Part shown: in pieces, positions 33,196 through 42,060 of the stretch
How the letters are laid out: the number at the start of each line of letters is the position of its first letter
Numbering within the stretch: position 1 is the first letter of the stretch
Assembly: GCA_023475835.1 (NCBI GenBank)
Contig: JAMCVM010000089.1
Coordinates: 1 to 43,721, forward strand
Length of the DNA stretch: 43,721 nt
Source of the DNA: Bacillota bacterium
Lineage (GTDB): Bacteria > Bacillota > Sulfobacillia > Sulfobacillales > Sulfobacillaceae
Direction of reading: 5' to 3'
The notes under the pieces: generated by a model
What the model saw: the letters and a program-made list of their open reading frames with translations, nothing else
The model's database searches: none
What the model was told of the DNA's origin: nothing
Position numbers and translations under genes: made by a program

Positions 33196-34899
33196 CTACT
33201 GGGCGGTGCTCCCTGGCGCCACGCTATCCGAGCTAGCGGTTAAGAGGTCCGTTTCCACCATCGCCACGGCCTTCTCTTGAGGCTCACTCGCCTGGATAGC
33301 CAGATCCAGCACTTCGTTCAAGGTATCTACGGCAATAACGGCAATCCCTTCGATATGATCAAAGGCGTCTTGCCAGTTGTCTCGGGGAATCAATACCCGC
33401 TGGCATCCCGCTTGGCGGGCCGCCTCGACTTTGGCGGTCACGCCCCCTACCGGTTTGACGGTGCCCCGAATCGAGAGTTCACCGGTCATGGCCACCCGGT
33501 TGTCGACCGGACGTCCCTTTAACGCGGAGTACACGGCGGTGGCGATGGCCACTCCCGCTGACGGGCCGTCCAAGGGAATACCCCCGGGAAAGTTGACGTG
33601 CACATCATAGCATTCCGGTTCCACTCCCACGGTATTTCTGAGTACGGTCAATACATTGTCAACCGACGCCCGTGCGGTCGATCGCCGGCGCAAGGTTCGG
33701 CCCATCGCCCCCATTTCTTCCTCATCCACCACTCCTGTCACCCATACTTTTCCCTCCCCACTGGCACGCCGAGCCGCCACCGCTTCCACTTCGAGCATGG
33801 TGCCCAAATTTGGACCATACACTGCTAACCCGTTGACCACGCCAACATGGGCTTGCTCGGCGACCTTGCGGTCGGGTCTGGGGCTGTACTGGCCCGAATT
33901 GATGACCCATTCCACGTCCTCGCGGGTGATTTCCTGCCGTCCTTCGGTAATGGCCAGACCGGCCGCAATCTGGACCATGTTTACCGCTTCCCGGCCATTG
34001 GTGGCATATCGCTTGAGAACCTCTACCGCCGGCTGTCCCATCGCGATGCCCATTTTATTGGCCGCATGGCCTCCAATCGTCGCGACTTCATCAGGCAGCA
34101 GCGAACGAAAATAGATTTCAAGACACCGCGAACGAATAGCCGGAGGAATTTCCTGCGGTTGCCGCGTGGTGGCACCGACTAGGCGAAAATCGGCCGGCAA
34201 TCCATTGTCGAAGATGTCTTGAATATGCAGCGGAATGTTATTGTCCTCACTGTTGTAATACGCCGACTCTAGATAGACCTTGCGATCTTCCAACACTTTG
34301 AGCAATTTGTTCAATTGAATCGGGTGCAATTCCCCGATCTCGTCAATAAACAGGACGCCTCCATGAGCCTTGGTCACAGCTCCAGGTTTAGGCTGAGGGA
34401 TGCCTGCCATCCCTAACGGTCCGGCCCCCTGGTAAATGGGATCGTGAACCGACCCAATCAGAGGATCGGCAATACCCCTTTCGTCAAATCGAGCGGTGGT
34501 CGCGTCCAATTCGATGAACTTGGCATCCGGTCGAAAGGGCGACAATGGATTAGCCTTGGCGTCAGTCAAGACCAACCGCGCCGCAGCCGTCTTCCCCACT
34601 CCTGGCGGTCCATAGATCAAAACATGCTGAGGATTGGGTCCGCACAGCGCTGCCCGGAGCGCACGAATTCCATCGCTTTGACCGATGATCTCATCAAAGC
34701 GACTAGGTCGCGTCTTCTCTGCCAGCGGTTCGCTCAAGCGAATGGTCCGCAGCCGGCGGAGTTTTTCGATCTCTTTGCGCGACTCGCGCTCCACAGCCAC
34801 TTTGTTGCCCTGCTGAGACTTCAGCATGTTCCAAAAATATAACCCGATGATCACCGCAAAGAAAAACTGCACTAAGGTCACTACGTTGGCGAGGTTCAT
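33196..34899 (-). CDS. lonB: LonB-type membrane-anchored ATP-dependent protease
   Basis: A 567-residue protease with an N-terminal membrane helix (VVTLVQFFFAVIIGLYFW), an AAA+ domain ([38 protein letters not shown]) and a Lon protease domain (PLDGPSAGVAIATAVYSAL, with the Lys in VGGVTAKVEAARQAG). It lacks the LonA N-terminal substrate domain. In B. subtilis LonB acts in the forespore. The start is the ATG at 34899 or 34905; GAGAGGAGAGG lies just upstream of both. It lies about 115 bases before lonA, the order seen in Bacillus. Confidence 0.95.
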   Translation of the reverse strand: MNLANVVTLVQFFFAVIIGLYFWNMLKSQQGNKVAVERESRKEIEKLRRLRTIRLSEPLAEKTRPSRFDEIIGQSDGIRALRAALCGPNPQHVLIYGPPGVGKTAAARLVLTDAKANPLSPFRPDAKFIELDATTARFDERGIADPLIGSVHDPIYQGAGPLGMAGIPQPKPGAVTKAHGGVLFIDEIGELHPIQLNKLLKVLEDRKVYLESAYYNSEDNNIPLHIQDIFDNGLPADFRLVGATTRQPQEIPPAIRSRCLEIYFRSLLPDEVATIGGHAANKMGIAMGQPAVEVLKRYATNGREAVNMVQIAAGLAITEGRQEITREDVEWVINSGQYSPRPDRKVAEQAHVGVVNGLAVYGPNLGTMLEVEAVAARRASGEGKVWVTGVVDEEEMGAMGRTLRRRSTARASVDNVLTVLRNTVGVEPECYDVHVNFPGGIPLDGPSAGVAIATAVYSALKGRPVDNRVAMTGELSIRGTVKPVGGVTAKVEAARQAGCQRVLIPRDNWQDAFDHIEGIAVIAVDTLNEVLDLAIQASEPQEKAVAMVETDLLTASSDSVAPGSTAQ

Positions 34900-34979
34900 C
34901 AACATCCTCTCCTCTCGGGCCTTAGTGTGACCGTTTTCCCCCAGCCTAACGCGCCAATTCATAGCAATTCGCACGAATC

Positions 34980-35900
34980 CTAGATCGGTGGCGGCACCAT
35001 GACCCTAAGCGCCAACGGCTTGACCGAAAACCTTGCTGGAGTACTTTGCCAAGCCTCTCCATCCAGGTCGATGGTCAATGCCGGTCGGGTATATAAATCA
35101 AACGTTCGCGCTCTTTGATAATGGGCTGTCGGGTCCTGACGGTGCCGCGACACCAAGACTCTGGCCGCCACCCGAATCATGGAAGCCGCCGTAGGATCCC
35201 CTAAAGCAAAAATTTCTAAAGCGCCATCCCGACCCGATTCGCTGTTTGGACCGGAAGCTAACGGACCCGCCAGCCCCTTGCCGTTGACGACAACGATCTG
35301 CCGGGTGTAAAAATGATCGCCGCCACCTTGAGGATTAATGAGAAAGGATTCTAAGATCGGAGCCCGCTCCATCGCATTTCGGAGATGGACAACCCAAGCG
35401 GCCAAGCCGTATCTTCGCTTATCTCTTTCGTTAACCAAATCGATCAAGGTACTAGTGACCCCCACCGTCGCCGTATTCAAGAAGACGCGCTGTTGACCTT
35501 GGGCTTGCACCACGCCGAGATCAAATTCCCGCACCCAAGCCCGGCGGACCATGGATTCCCAGCGCTTCCATTCCCTGGGTAGTTTAAGCGACCAGGCAAA
35601 CGTGTTGCCCGTCCCTGCCGGCAACGGGATCATCACCGCCGAACGTTCCATCAATTCTTCGGCGGCTAAGGCCAGGGTCCCATCGCCTCCAGCCACCACA
35701 AACCACTGAACTCCTTGACTGAGGCCGTGGCGAATGGCGGAACGAAATGCTGCCGGGTCATTGGGCATCACCCAGTCGCGCACGTCACAGAGAGCGCCTA
35801 GTCTTTTTTTCCCAGCTTGATATAGAGATCGTCCGTACCGCGAATGGGGATTCGCTAAAAAGCACGTGGGAGGGCTTTTTACCCCATTCATCTGGCTCAC
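34980..35900 (-). CDS. Diacylglycerol kinase-like lipid kinase (YegS/DagK family)
   Basis: A 306-residue protein with the nucleotide-binding motif GGDGTL at 71-76 and PLPAGTGNTFAWSL near 92-105. Both are typical of DagK/YegS kinases, which phosphorylate diacylglycerol or related lipids. The C-terminal beta domain has SGRDGALEIFALG. The GTG at 35900 is preceded directly by GGGG; the ATG at 35891 (Met4) is an alternative. It lies upstream of lonB on the same strand and is not part of the usual lon neighbourhood. Confidence 0.9.
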   Translation of the reverse strand: MSQMNGVKSPPTCFLANPHSRYGRSLYQAGKKRLGALCDVRDWVMPNDPAAFRSAIRHGLSQGVQWFVVAGGDGTLALAAEELMERSAVMIPLPAGTGNTFAWSLKLPREWKRWESMVRRAWVREFDLGVVQAQGQQRVFLNTATVGVTSTLIDLVNERDKRRYGLAAWVVHLRNAMERAPILESFLINPQGGGDHFYTRQIVVVNGKGLAGPLASGPNSESGRDGALEIFALGDPTAASMIRVAARVLVSRHRQDPTAHYQRARTFDLYTRPALTIDLDGEAWQSTPARFSVKPLALRVMVPPPI

Positions 35901-35959
35901 CCCCGTCCCGACCTAACCTGCCCAAGAAGGTGAGTCAATTTGCATGTTGCCTCTAGATT

Positions 35960-36223
35960 TCACTCTGACGAGTCAGGCGCCATCGGACCCGGATTGCCCC
36001 TCGCCATCGACAGCCACACCTCGACCCGACGGTCCGAGCGATTATACGCAACAATGCGCATTCCCCCCGGCATCGGCAAGGGCGCCGCGATCACATCTTG
36101 GTCGTTGCCCGAAGAAGACACGACCCGCACCTTGGTGGGGCGCCATCCATTGTTCACCGCAAAAACGGGTCCGGCGGCCAACTGATGCGCTCCGATGTTC
36201 AGGCGTATCGTCAGATCAGCCAT
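35960..36223 (-). CDS. Small hypothetical protein coupled to the pirin gene
   Basis: An 87-residue protein starting MADLTIRLNIGAHQLAAGPVFAVNNGW, with a beta-rich look and no signal peptide. Its ATG overlaps the pirin stop by eight bases, which suggests coupling, but no strong ribosome binding site is present. I do not recognise it. The frame stays open 32 codons further upstream, inside pirin, with no better start. Confidence 0.5.
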   Translation of the reverse strand: MADLTIRLNIGAHQLAAGPVFAVNNGWRPTKVRVVSSSGNDQDVIAAPLPMPGGMRIVAYNRSDRRVEVWLSMARGNPGPMAPDSSE

Positions 36224-37208
36224 GAGGTGCCGATTCGGCATCAGGATTAAATTCGACGGCGGGGACCGCCCCCATTTTCCCTGATTGGTAATCCTCGAAG
36301 GCTTGGACAATGTCGGCATGGCTGTTCATTACAAACGGGCCGTAGGAGGCAATAGGTTCTCGTAATGGCACCCCGCCCAAGAGCAGGATCTCAAGGCGGC
36401 CGCTGGGGCCGCTGACCACCGGACTCGCGCTGACGGTTAATTTTTGGCCTCTGCCCCACTGAGCCCCCTGACCTTCGTGAATTAAAACCGCCTCAGGCCC
36501 CACGCTCCCGGCCCCTTCCAACACATAGGCCAAGGCATTAAACTCCTCGGGCCACGGCAAGCGTAGCCTCGCCCCCGGTTCTAGGCTGGCATGGATGACG
36601 GTGACCGGGATCCATGTGGATCCTGGTCCCTGATGTCCTCCAACCTCGCCGGCAATGAGACGCAACAAAACATCGCCCTGGGCGGAGGCCAGGAGGGTGA
36701 CCCGACTCGACGCTAAACTTTGGTAGCGAGGCGGCGTCCATTTAAGACGTTTCGGCAGATTGACCCAGATCTGGACCCCATGAAATAGTCCGCCGGTCCG
36801 CACTAATTCTTCCGGAGGCATTTCATCATGCAAAATTCCGGCACCTGCGGTCATCCACTGAGTATCACCATTTTGAATCAACCCTCCACCACCCTGAGAG
36901 TCATGGTGAGCCATGGCCCCGTCGATAATATAGGTGACGGTTTCAAATCCTCGATGGGGATGCCAGGGTGCCCCTTTGGCCTCTCCCGGGGCATATTCTA
37001 CCGCTCCTAAATGATCCAACAACAAAAATGGGTCGGCCTGGCGAAAACCTAGGTCTGCACTGGGCCAAGGGCGGCGCACAGGAAAGCCGGCCCCTTCCAG
37101 CAGCGACGGAGCGGTGACCACGCGGATGACGGGACGTTCTATCCAGTCTAGATTGGGTTCTTCAATTCTCGGCAGGGTGGTCCATTGATCGGGATTGAGT
37201 GCTGGCAT
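36216..37208 (-). CDS. Pirin family cupin protein
   Basis: A 330-residue two-domain cupin. The pirin N-terminal signature WHPHRGFETVTY gives metal ligands H83 and H85; QWMTAGAGILHDEM adds H127 and E129. Pirins are iron proteins, some with quercetinase activity, others acting on regulators; the role here is not known. The C-terminal cupin keeps SGPSGRLEILLLGGVPLREP. GGAGGAACCG lies before the ATG, with a good promoter and a palindrome upstream. Confidence 0.95.
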   Translation of the reverse strand: MPALNPDQWTTLPRIEEPNLDWIERPVIRVVTAPSLLEGAGFPVRRPWPSADLGFRQADPFLLLDHLGAVEYAPGEAKGAPWHPHRGFETVTYIIDGAMAHHDSQGGGGLIQNGDTQWMTAGAGILHDEMPPEELVRTGGLFHGVQIWVNLPKRLKWTPPRYQSLASSRVTLLASAQGDVLLRLIAGEVGGHQGPGSTWIPVTVIHASLEPGARLRLPWPEEFNALAYVLEGAGSVGPEAVLIHEGQGAQWGRGQKLTVSASPVVSGPSGRLEILLLGGVPLREPIASYGPFVMNSHADIVQAFEDYQSGKMGAVPAVEFNPDAESAPHG

Positions 37209-37220
37209 CGGTTCCTCCTC

Positions 37221-37230
37221 TAAGTACTTA
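37221..37230. promoter_or_regulatory. Perfect palindrome, candidate operator of the pirin gene
   Basis: TAAGTACTTA is a perfect 10-base palindrome lying just after the likely transcript start and before the ribosome binding site. Its place suits a repressor of the MarR or HxlR type; no regulator gene is adjacent. Confidence 0.4.
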
Positions 37231-37239
37231 CTAAAAGGA

Positions 37240-37268
37240 AGTATAGACTAATCGGCCGTTTTCAGCAA
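37240..37268 (-). promoter_or_regulatory. Promoter of the pirin gene
   Basis: TTGCTG (37263-37268, minus strand) and TATACT (37240-37245) are 17 bases apart, about 30 bases before the start codon. Confidence 0.6.
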
Positions 37269-37312
37269 ATAGGCTCTGGTCAACGCCAACCAAGCGCCTT
37301 GGTCCAGCCCAT

Positions 37313-37343
37313 AAAAAAGTCCGCCTTCGCTAGGAAGGCGGAC
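37313..37343 (-). terminator. Rho-independent terminator of clpX
   Basis: A 9-bp perfect stem (37319-37327 with 37335-37343) and 7-base loop; on the minus strand the stem is followed by TTTTTTAT. It lies 22 bases after the clpX stop and ends the tig-clpP-clpX unit. Confidence 0.92.
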
Positions 37344-37364
37344 CACCCAAAATCGGCTGTACGC

Positions 37365-38648
37365 TTAGGCCGTTTCCTCTTTGGGCTTCTTGCCCGGACG
37401 GGGCTTAGTGCGATCCTGGCTGGTGACCAGAATAGGCTCTTCGTGATTTTCGACTACTTCTTTGGTCACTACGCACTTAGCCACATCCGTCCGCGTGGGC
37501 ATCTCATACATCACGTTCAGCATGATGTCTTCGATAATCGCCCGTAAAGCACGAGCGCCGGTATTGCGCCGCATGGCTTCCCGCGCCACGGCAGCCACCG
37601 CGTCTTCTTTAAACTCCAGTTCGATGCTGTCTAGAGCCAGCATCTTTTGATACTGCTTAACCAAGGCGTTGCGCGGCTCCGTTAAGATGCTCACCAAGGC
37701 TTCTTCATCCAATGCGTCGAGAGTCACCATAATCGGCAACCGCCCGACGAATTCGGGGATAAGCCCAAATTTCAGTAAATCCTCGGGCATGATTCGAGCG
37801 AGCATATCTCCGATGTTGGTACTCTCAGCGCTCTGAATCTCGGCATTAAACCCAAGTCCATTGCGGCCAATCCGCTGCTTGATAATCTTTTCCACACCAT
37901 CAAACGCTCCACCCACAATAAACAAAATGTTGGTGGTGTCAATTTGAATGAACTCCTGATGTGGATGCTTGCGCCCGCCCTGTGGAGGCACAGAAGCCAC
38001 CGTGCCTTCCAAAATCTTCAGCAGGGCTTGCTGCACGCCTTCACCGGAAACGTCGCGAGTAATCGACGGGTTTTCTGACTTGCGGGCAATCTTATCGACT
38101 TCGTCGATATAGACAATCCCCTTCTCCGCCTTCTCCACGTCGTAATCGGCAGCTTGGATAAGCTTCAGTAAAATATTCTCTACGTCTTCTCCGACATACC
38201 CGGCTTCGGTTAACGACGTCGCGTCGGCGATGGCAAAGGGCACATTTAAAATCTTAGCCAAAGTCTGAGCCAACAGCGTCTTGCCAGAACCGGTGGGTCC
38301 TAACATCAAAATGTTAGACTTTTGCAGTTCTACGTCGTCAACCTTATTGCCCACGTTAATCCGTTTATAGTGATTGTAAACGGCCACCGCTAGCGTCCTC
38401 TTTGCCCGCTCTTGACCCACAACGTACTGGTCCAAAATGGACTTGATTGCTGGCGGCTTGGGAATGTCCTTTAGTTCAAATTCGACGTCGTCATTAAGCT
38501 CCTCTTCGATAATCTCGGAGCACAACTCGACACACTCGTCGCAAATGTAGACGCCTCCCGGCCCTGCGATCAGCCGTTTGACCTGGTCCTGATACTTGCC
38601 GCAAAACGAGCATTTCAACTGTCCTTTTTCGTCGGTGAACTTGAACAT
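37365..38648 (-). CDS. clpX: ClpXP unfoldase subunit ClpX
   Basis: A 427-residue AAA+ unfoldase. The C4 zinc domain has C13, C16, C36 and C39 ([14 protein letters not shown]). The Walker A is GPTGSGKT at 117-124, followed by [12 protein letters not shown], the IGF-loop region near RIGRNGLGF and a sensor 2 motif in the C-terminal helical domain ([10 protein letters not shown]). It feeds unfolded substrates to ClpP. The ATG at 38648 is about ten bases after GGGAGG. It lies 13 bases after clpP. Confidence 0.98.
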   Translation of the reverse strand: MFKFTDEKGQLKCSFCGKYQDQVKRLIAGPGGVYICDECVELCSEIIEEELNDDVEFELKDIPKPPAIKSILDQYVVGQERAKRTLAVAVYNHYKRINVGNKVDDVELQKSNILMLGPTGSGKTLLAQTLAKILNVPFAIADATSLTEAGYVGEDVENILLKLIQAADYDVEKAEKGIVYIDEVDKIARKSENPSITRDVSGEGVQQALLKILEGTVASVPPQGGRKHPHQEFIQIDTTNILFIVGGAFDGVEKIIKQRIGRNGLGFNAEIQSAESTNIGDMLARIMPEDLLKFGLIPEFVGRLPIMVTLDALDEEALVSILTEPRNALVKQYQKMLALDSIELEFKEDAVAAVAREAMRRNTGARALRAIIEDIMLNVMYEMPTRTDVAKCVVTKEVVENHEEPILVTSQDRTKPRPGKKPKEETA

Positions 38649-38661
38649 CGGGGTTCCCTCC

Positions 38662-39282
38662 CTACTGACCGGCGGTGGCGTCGGACTTGCCTCGCGGGTC
38701 CATGACCTGATCAACAATGTGATACTCTTGCGCCTCTTTAGCCGTCATCCAGTAGTCTCGTTGGGTCTCCTCCATCACCTGTTCAATGGAGTGGCCCGTG
38801 TGATCTGCCAAAATCTGAGCCAAAGCCTCGCGACTACGGAGCAATTCTTTCATCTGAATCTCGACATCGGTCGTCTTCCCACCCAGATTGTTGATCCACG
38901 GCTCATGAATCATCACTCGGGCGTTGCGCAGTGCGTACCGCTTATCGGCAGCACCTCCAGCCAGCAATAAAGCTCCCATGCTGGCCGCCATCCCCACACA
39001 AATGGTAGACACATCAGGCTTAATATACTGCATCGTGTCGTAAATCCCTAGACCGGCGCTAACCGAGCCTCCGGGAGAGTTGACGTAAAGGTGAATATCC
39101 CTTTCAGGATCGTCGCTTTCTAAAAACAACAACTGAGCAATGACCAGATTGGCCACGTCATCATCAATGGCACTGCCCAAAAAAATGATTCTCTCTTTTA
39201 AGAGGCGAGAATATATGTCATACGATCGTTCACCCCGGTTGGTCTGCTCCACTACCATTGGGATCAGGTAATTGTTGATCAT
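38662..39282 (-). CDS. clpP: ATP-dependent Clp protease proteolytic subunit
   Basis: A 206-residue serine protease with [21 protein letters not shown] at the N terminus, S101 in GMAASMGA, H126 in ARVMIHEP and the catalytic Asp in TQRDYWMT. It forms the chamber for ClpX. The start MINNYLIPM at 39282 best matches the family. Two upstream ATGs (39306, 39294) sit at or before the AAGGAGG and are less likely. The first 53 bases overlap the end of tig in another frame. Confidence 0.97.
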   Translation of the reverse strand: MINNYLIPMVVEQTNRGERSYDIYSRLLKERIIFLGSAIDDDVANLVIAQLLFLESDDPERDIHLYVNSPGGSVSAGLGIYDTMQYIKPDVSTICVGMAASMGALLLAGGAADKRYALRNARVMIHEPWINNLGGKTTDVEIQMKELLRSREALAQILADHTGHSIEQVMEETQRDYWMTAKEAQEYHIVDQVMDPRGKSDATAGQ

Positions 39283-40627
39283 ATCCTCGTTCATCCTCCT
39301 TCGCATAGACTTCGTCTATTGAGTAAACGGTCGACGCTAGAAATTCACCAGCTTTGTGAGCCAGCAGCTCACTCCGCATCTTTTCGAAGTCTCCTTGTTG
39401 ATGCAACAGTTGGGCCATATTTTCCAACGTCTGCCGATAGATTTGGGCTAGCTGACTAATCGGAGCTACCATCTCTTCGTCGGTCACGCTAAGCCCTTCC
39501 CGTTGCGCCACCGTCTCCAAGATTAGGCGATCACGCACGACCATCTCTGCCTGCGGGCGCAATTCAGCCTCCAACTCGGAGCGATCAATCTGCCGACTTT
39601 CCAAGTACTGGTCAAAAGTAATCTCCATCCGGGCTAGACTGTTCTGAACCTCAGCCACCCGTTGACTCACCGCTTCTTCCACTAACTTTTCGGGCAGATC
39701 AAAACTGACTCGCTCCTTCAGTTTGCCCAAAATTTGCTGCAGTCGTTCATCCTTAGCCTGGGCCTCCAATTGGTCAGCCAAACGCGCGGCCACTTCTGCC
39801 CGTAACACTTCCAGAGAATCAAACTCCAGCGCCTTAGCCAACTCGTCGTCGATGCTAGGGATATCCAGACGTTTGTTCTGAGTGACAGTCACCTCAAAGC
39901 GAACGGCTTTACCTCTCAAATCGACATCGGGGTGCTCCGCCGGATAGGTTAAGTGAATGGTGGCCGGCTCACCCACTTTTAAACCGATTAATTGGTCTTC
40001 TAACCCCTCAACCGTGGTTCTACTACCCACTTGCACGGTATAGTCATCATCTTCCGCAAATAGCCCGAGATCTTCGTCATCCTCGTCAGGCTCTTCCAAA
40101 TAGCCTTTTAAGGCTAACACCACTTGATTACCGGAAGCCACCGGCTCATCGTCCGCTGGCACCAATTGTGCTTGCGACCTGGCCACCTGAACCATTTCTT
40201 CTTCCAATCGTTCTGGGGTAACCTCAGGAATGATGAGTTCGCTGGTCAACAAGTCATGATAGTCTCCCAGATCGATCTCGGGTTTGGTTTCTACCGCAAT
40301 CACAAAGCGAAACGGTTCATCAGGCTCAATCCCCTGAGACTCGATATCAATCTGCGGTTGGGTCAGCGGCTCAACTCCGGCCATCTTTAAAGCAACCGGA
40401 TATCGAACATCCACAAGCTCTTTGGCGGCTGCTTCCCAAATGACACCCACACCGACCAAGCGTTCAAAAATTGGTCGCGGCACCTTTCCGCGACGAAACC
40501 CAGGCACATTGTACTTCGTGACTACTCGCTTAAATGCCCGATCCATCGCTTGGGTGACCTCTGTCTGGTCCACCGTCACCGAAATCTTGGCTACTGCGTT
40601 GGGCAATCGTTCTGTCACCACTTGCAT
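39230..40627 (-). CDS. tig: Trigger factor
   Basis: A ribosome-bound chaperone and prolyl isomerase of 465 residues. The ribosome-docking signature is [15 protein letters not shown]. The FKBP-like middle region runs from about 160 to 250 and has a weak PPIase active site and an acidic insert ([18 protein letters not shown]); a long helical C-terminal domain follows. GAGGAGG lies 11 bases before the ATG at 40627; an in-frame TTG nine bases earlier is too close to the site. The acidic insert is longer than usual. Confidence 0.96.
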   Translation of the reverse strand: MQVVTERLPNAVAKISVTVDQTEVTQAMDRAFKRVVTKYNVPGFRRGKVPRPIFERLVGVGVIWEAAAKELVDVRYPVALKMAGVEPLTQPQIDIESQGIEPDEPFRFVIAVETKPEIDLGDYHDLLTSELIIPEVTPERLEEEMVQVARSQAQLVPADDEPVASGNQVVLALKGYLEEPDEDDEDLGLFAEDDDYTVQVGSRTTVEGLEDQLIGLKVGEPATIHLTYPAEHPDVDLRGKAVRFEVTVTQNKRLDIPSIDDELAKALEFDSLEVLRAEVAARLADQLEAQAKDERLQQILGKLKERVSFDLPEKLVEEAVSQRVAEVQNSLARMEITFDQYLESRQIDRSELEAELRPQAEMVVRDRLILETVAQREGLSVTDEEMVAPISQLAQIYRQTLENMAQLLHQQGDFEKMRSELLAHKAGEFLASTVYSIDEVYAKEDERGYDQQLPDPNGSGADQPG

Positions 40628-40661
40628 TAAACTCAATTCCTCCTCAAAACCCTGTCAATCT

Positions 40662-40692
40662 ATTATACCATTGCGCTCGTAACGAGTTTCAA
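40662..40692 (-). promoter_or_regulatory. Extended -10 promoter of tig
   Basis: TATAAT (40662-40667, minus strand) is preceded by TGG, giving an extended -10 motif (TGnTATAAT). TTGAAA (40687-40692) is 19 bases upstream, longer than ideal, which the extended -10 can offset. The tig start is 35 bases downstream. Confidence 0.7.
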
Positions 40693-40756
40693 TGACTAGG
40701 TCGAGCCACTTCCGGGATCACTCGTCATCGGTTCAATGTCATAAAAGACAAGCAAT

Positions 40757-40776
40757 GGGGCAGCTTTGCCTGCCCC
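40757..40776 (-). terminator. Stem-loop after tRNA-Gly
   Basis: GGGGCAG (40757-40763) pairs with CTGCCCC (40770-40776) around a 6-base loop, 9 bases after the tRNA-Gly 3' end. Downstream on the minus strand is ATTGCTTGTCTTTTA, a broken U-run, so termination is likely but incomplete. Confidence 0.6.
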
Positions 40777-40784
40777 CCAAAAAC

Positions 40785-40859
40785 TGGAGCGGAAGACGGG
40801 ATTTGAACCCGCGACCCTCGCCTTGGCAAGGCGATGCTCTACCACTGAGCTACTTCCGC
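40785..40859 (-). tRNA. tRNA-Gly (GCC)
   Basis: A 75-base cloverleaf with acceptor GCGGAAG/CTTCCGC, the D-arm AGCTCAGTGG, the anticodon loop TTGCCAA (anticodon GCC), the T-loop GTTCAAATC and an encoded CCA end. It is the last gene of the tRNA group on the minus strand. Confidence 0.97.
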
Positions 40860-40870
40860 ACTAAACTTTG

Positions 40871-40954
40871 TGGTGCGAGGGAAGGGACTTGAACCCTTAC
40901 GCCTTGCGGCACGAGATCCTAAGTCTCGCATGTCTGCCATTCCATCACCCTCGC
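40871..40954 (-). tRNA. tRNA-Leu (UAG)
   Basis: An 84-base class II tRNA with acceptor GCGAGGG, the anticodon loop ACTTAGGAT (anticodon TAG), a long variable arm (CGTGCCGCAAGGCG), the T-loop GTTCAAGTC and an encoded CCA. It begins one base after the tRNA-Arg CCA. Confidence 0.97.
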
Positions 40955-40955
40955 A

Positions 40956-41031
40956 TGGTGCGCCCGGTAGGATTTGAACCTACGACCTCCGGATTCGAAG
41001 TCCGTCACTCTATCCACTGAGCTACGGGCGC
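40956..41031 (-). tRNA. tRNA-Arg (UCG)
   Basis: A 76-base cloverleaf with acceptor GCGCCCG/CGGGCGC, anticodon loop CTTCGAA (anticodon TCG), T-loop GTTCAAATC and encoded CCA. Its 5' end is only four bases after the U-run of a terminator that follows tRNA-His. Confidence 0.97.
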
Positions 41032-41035
41032 AGCT

Positions 41036-41059
41036 AAAAAACGAGCCCCCTTGGGGGCT
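41036..41059 (-). terminator. Terminator between tRNA-His and tRNA-Arg
   Basis: AGCCCCC (41044-41050) pairs with GGGGGCT (41053-41059), and on the minus strand the stem is followed by CGTTTTTTAG. It lies 11 bases after tRNA-His and directly before tRNA-Arg. Confidence 0.8.
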
Positions 41060-41069
41060 AGGCAATACT

Positions 41070-41147
41070 TGGGGTGAATGAGGGGACTCGAACCCCCGAC
41101 CCCCAGGGCCACAACCTGGTGCTCTAACCGACTGAGCTACATCCACC
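41070..41147 (-). tRNA. tRNA-His (GUG)
   Basis: A cloverleaf with acceptor GTGGATG/CATTCAC, the extra 5' G pairing with C73 that marks tRNA-His, the anticodon loop TTGTGGC (anticodon GTG), the T-loop GTTCGAGTC and an encoded CCA. The first gene of the tRNA group. Confidence 0.97.
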
Positions 41148-41175
41148 CTATTCATCCGTACCCATACTGTGGCTG

Positions 41176-41436
41176 ATGCCGTTCGACACCAAGAACGATT
41201 ACGAGTCTATCACAGGTTTGCTGGCAACGCAAGGTCATCCTTGGCTTCAACTCCTCGGGTTTTCGAATTCAGATTGGAATTGGATTGTGGGCCGTTCGAT
41301 CGGCGTCCGGGCCGCAGTCGCCGCTTGTCTAGCCCATCGGTTTAGACAGATTGAGCGTCGGCACGGACTTCTCGAAGAAACAGGTGGAACCATGTCGCCG
41401 AGACCGAGATCAGCCTTTTCGAACCCCCGTCTTTAG
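41176..41436 (+). pseudogene. Remnant of a gene of unknown family, 5' part
   Basis: The frame reads like natural protein (TGLLATQGHPWLQLLGFSNS, then a helical ACLAHRFRQIERRHGLLEETG) but has no ribosome binding site, starts next to tRNA-His and ends in a low-quality tail. Together with the fragments downstream on the same strand it looks like one decayed gene. I do not recognise the family. The stretch 41148-42060 holds no intact gene. Confidence 0.4.
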
Positions 41437-41604
41437 CCGCTCTGTTTATCCTGCGTCCCGGTCAGAATTGACGGTTTCAGAAGTGAGCCTGGTTCGCCAC
41501 CCAGATTTTTTAGATTAGGGTTCCGGGCTGCCGGTCGTTTCGCCCAAACCAACGTCTTAACCCGCGCACAGTATATTGTTCCCTGTCATTTCGAATCGTA
41601 TTGA

Positions 41605-41991
41605 ATGGGTCTTGCTATGAAATGTTCAGGATCGCCCGCGGCCAAAGACTGGAATCAGGCAGACCGCAGACTCACGCAGCTAGTTCAATCCGGTGTTGCA
41701 CAAGACGGAGGATTATTCCGAAGCCCAAATCAACCAGATTTTGCGCAACACAAGTTGAATCCGCTGACATGAAGCAGAAGACCATCCCACCCTAGAGTTG
41801 GTGCAAAAGTCCTAAATGAACGGATCGAGAACCTTGAAACCCATGCGGTTGCGATCTTCGAAAGACGGTTTGTCGGGTTGCGCACTAGTCACCCAGATAG
41901 CCAATCGCTTTGTAATAGGGAGACGATCGAAGTACCCGGCAACCAACCTGAGCTTGTCACCGTCGGGCCAGAAGCGACGGGAACTGGCTGA
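41605..41991 (+). pseudogene. Remnant of a gene of unknown family, 3' part, with frameshifts
   Basis: The frame reads KDWNQADRRLTQLVQSGVAQ and on to FAQHKLNPLT, is broken by TGA at 41770-41772, and continues with LNERIENLETHAVAIFERRF to a TGA at 41989-41991. Between these, the reading EAEDHPTLELVQKS is in another frame, so two compensating frameshifts near 41770 and 41808 would restore a continuous helical protein. This is a mark of decay. No family was recognised; transposase, recombinase or cell-surface origin cannot be told apart. Confidence 0.5.
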
Positions 41992-41993
41992 TG

Positions 41994-42029
41994 GGGACCA
42001 GAATCATCTCGAGCCCAGCCTCTGGTCCC
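41994..42029. repeat. 9-bp inverted repeat downstream of trpS
   Basis: GGGACCAGA (41994-42002) and its exact complement (42021-42029) enclose 18 bases, about 30 bases after the trpS stop. There is no U-run on either side, so a terminator role is only possible. Confidence 0.4.
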
Positions 42030-42060
42030 GATGAATTCTTGGTGGGACAGAATCAAGCGG

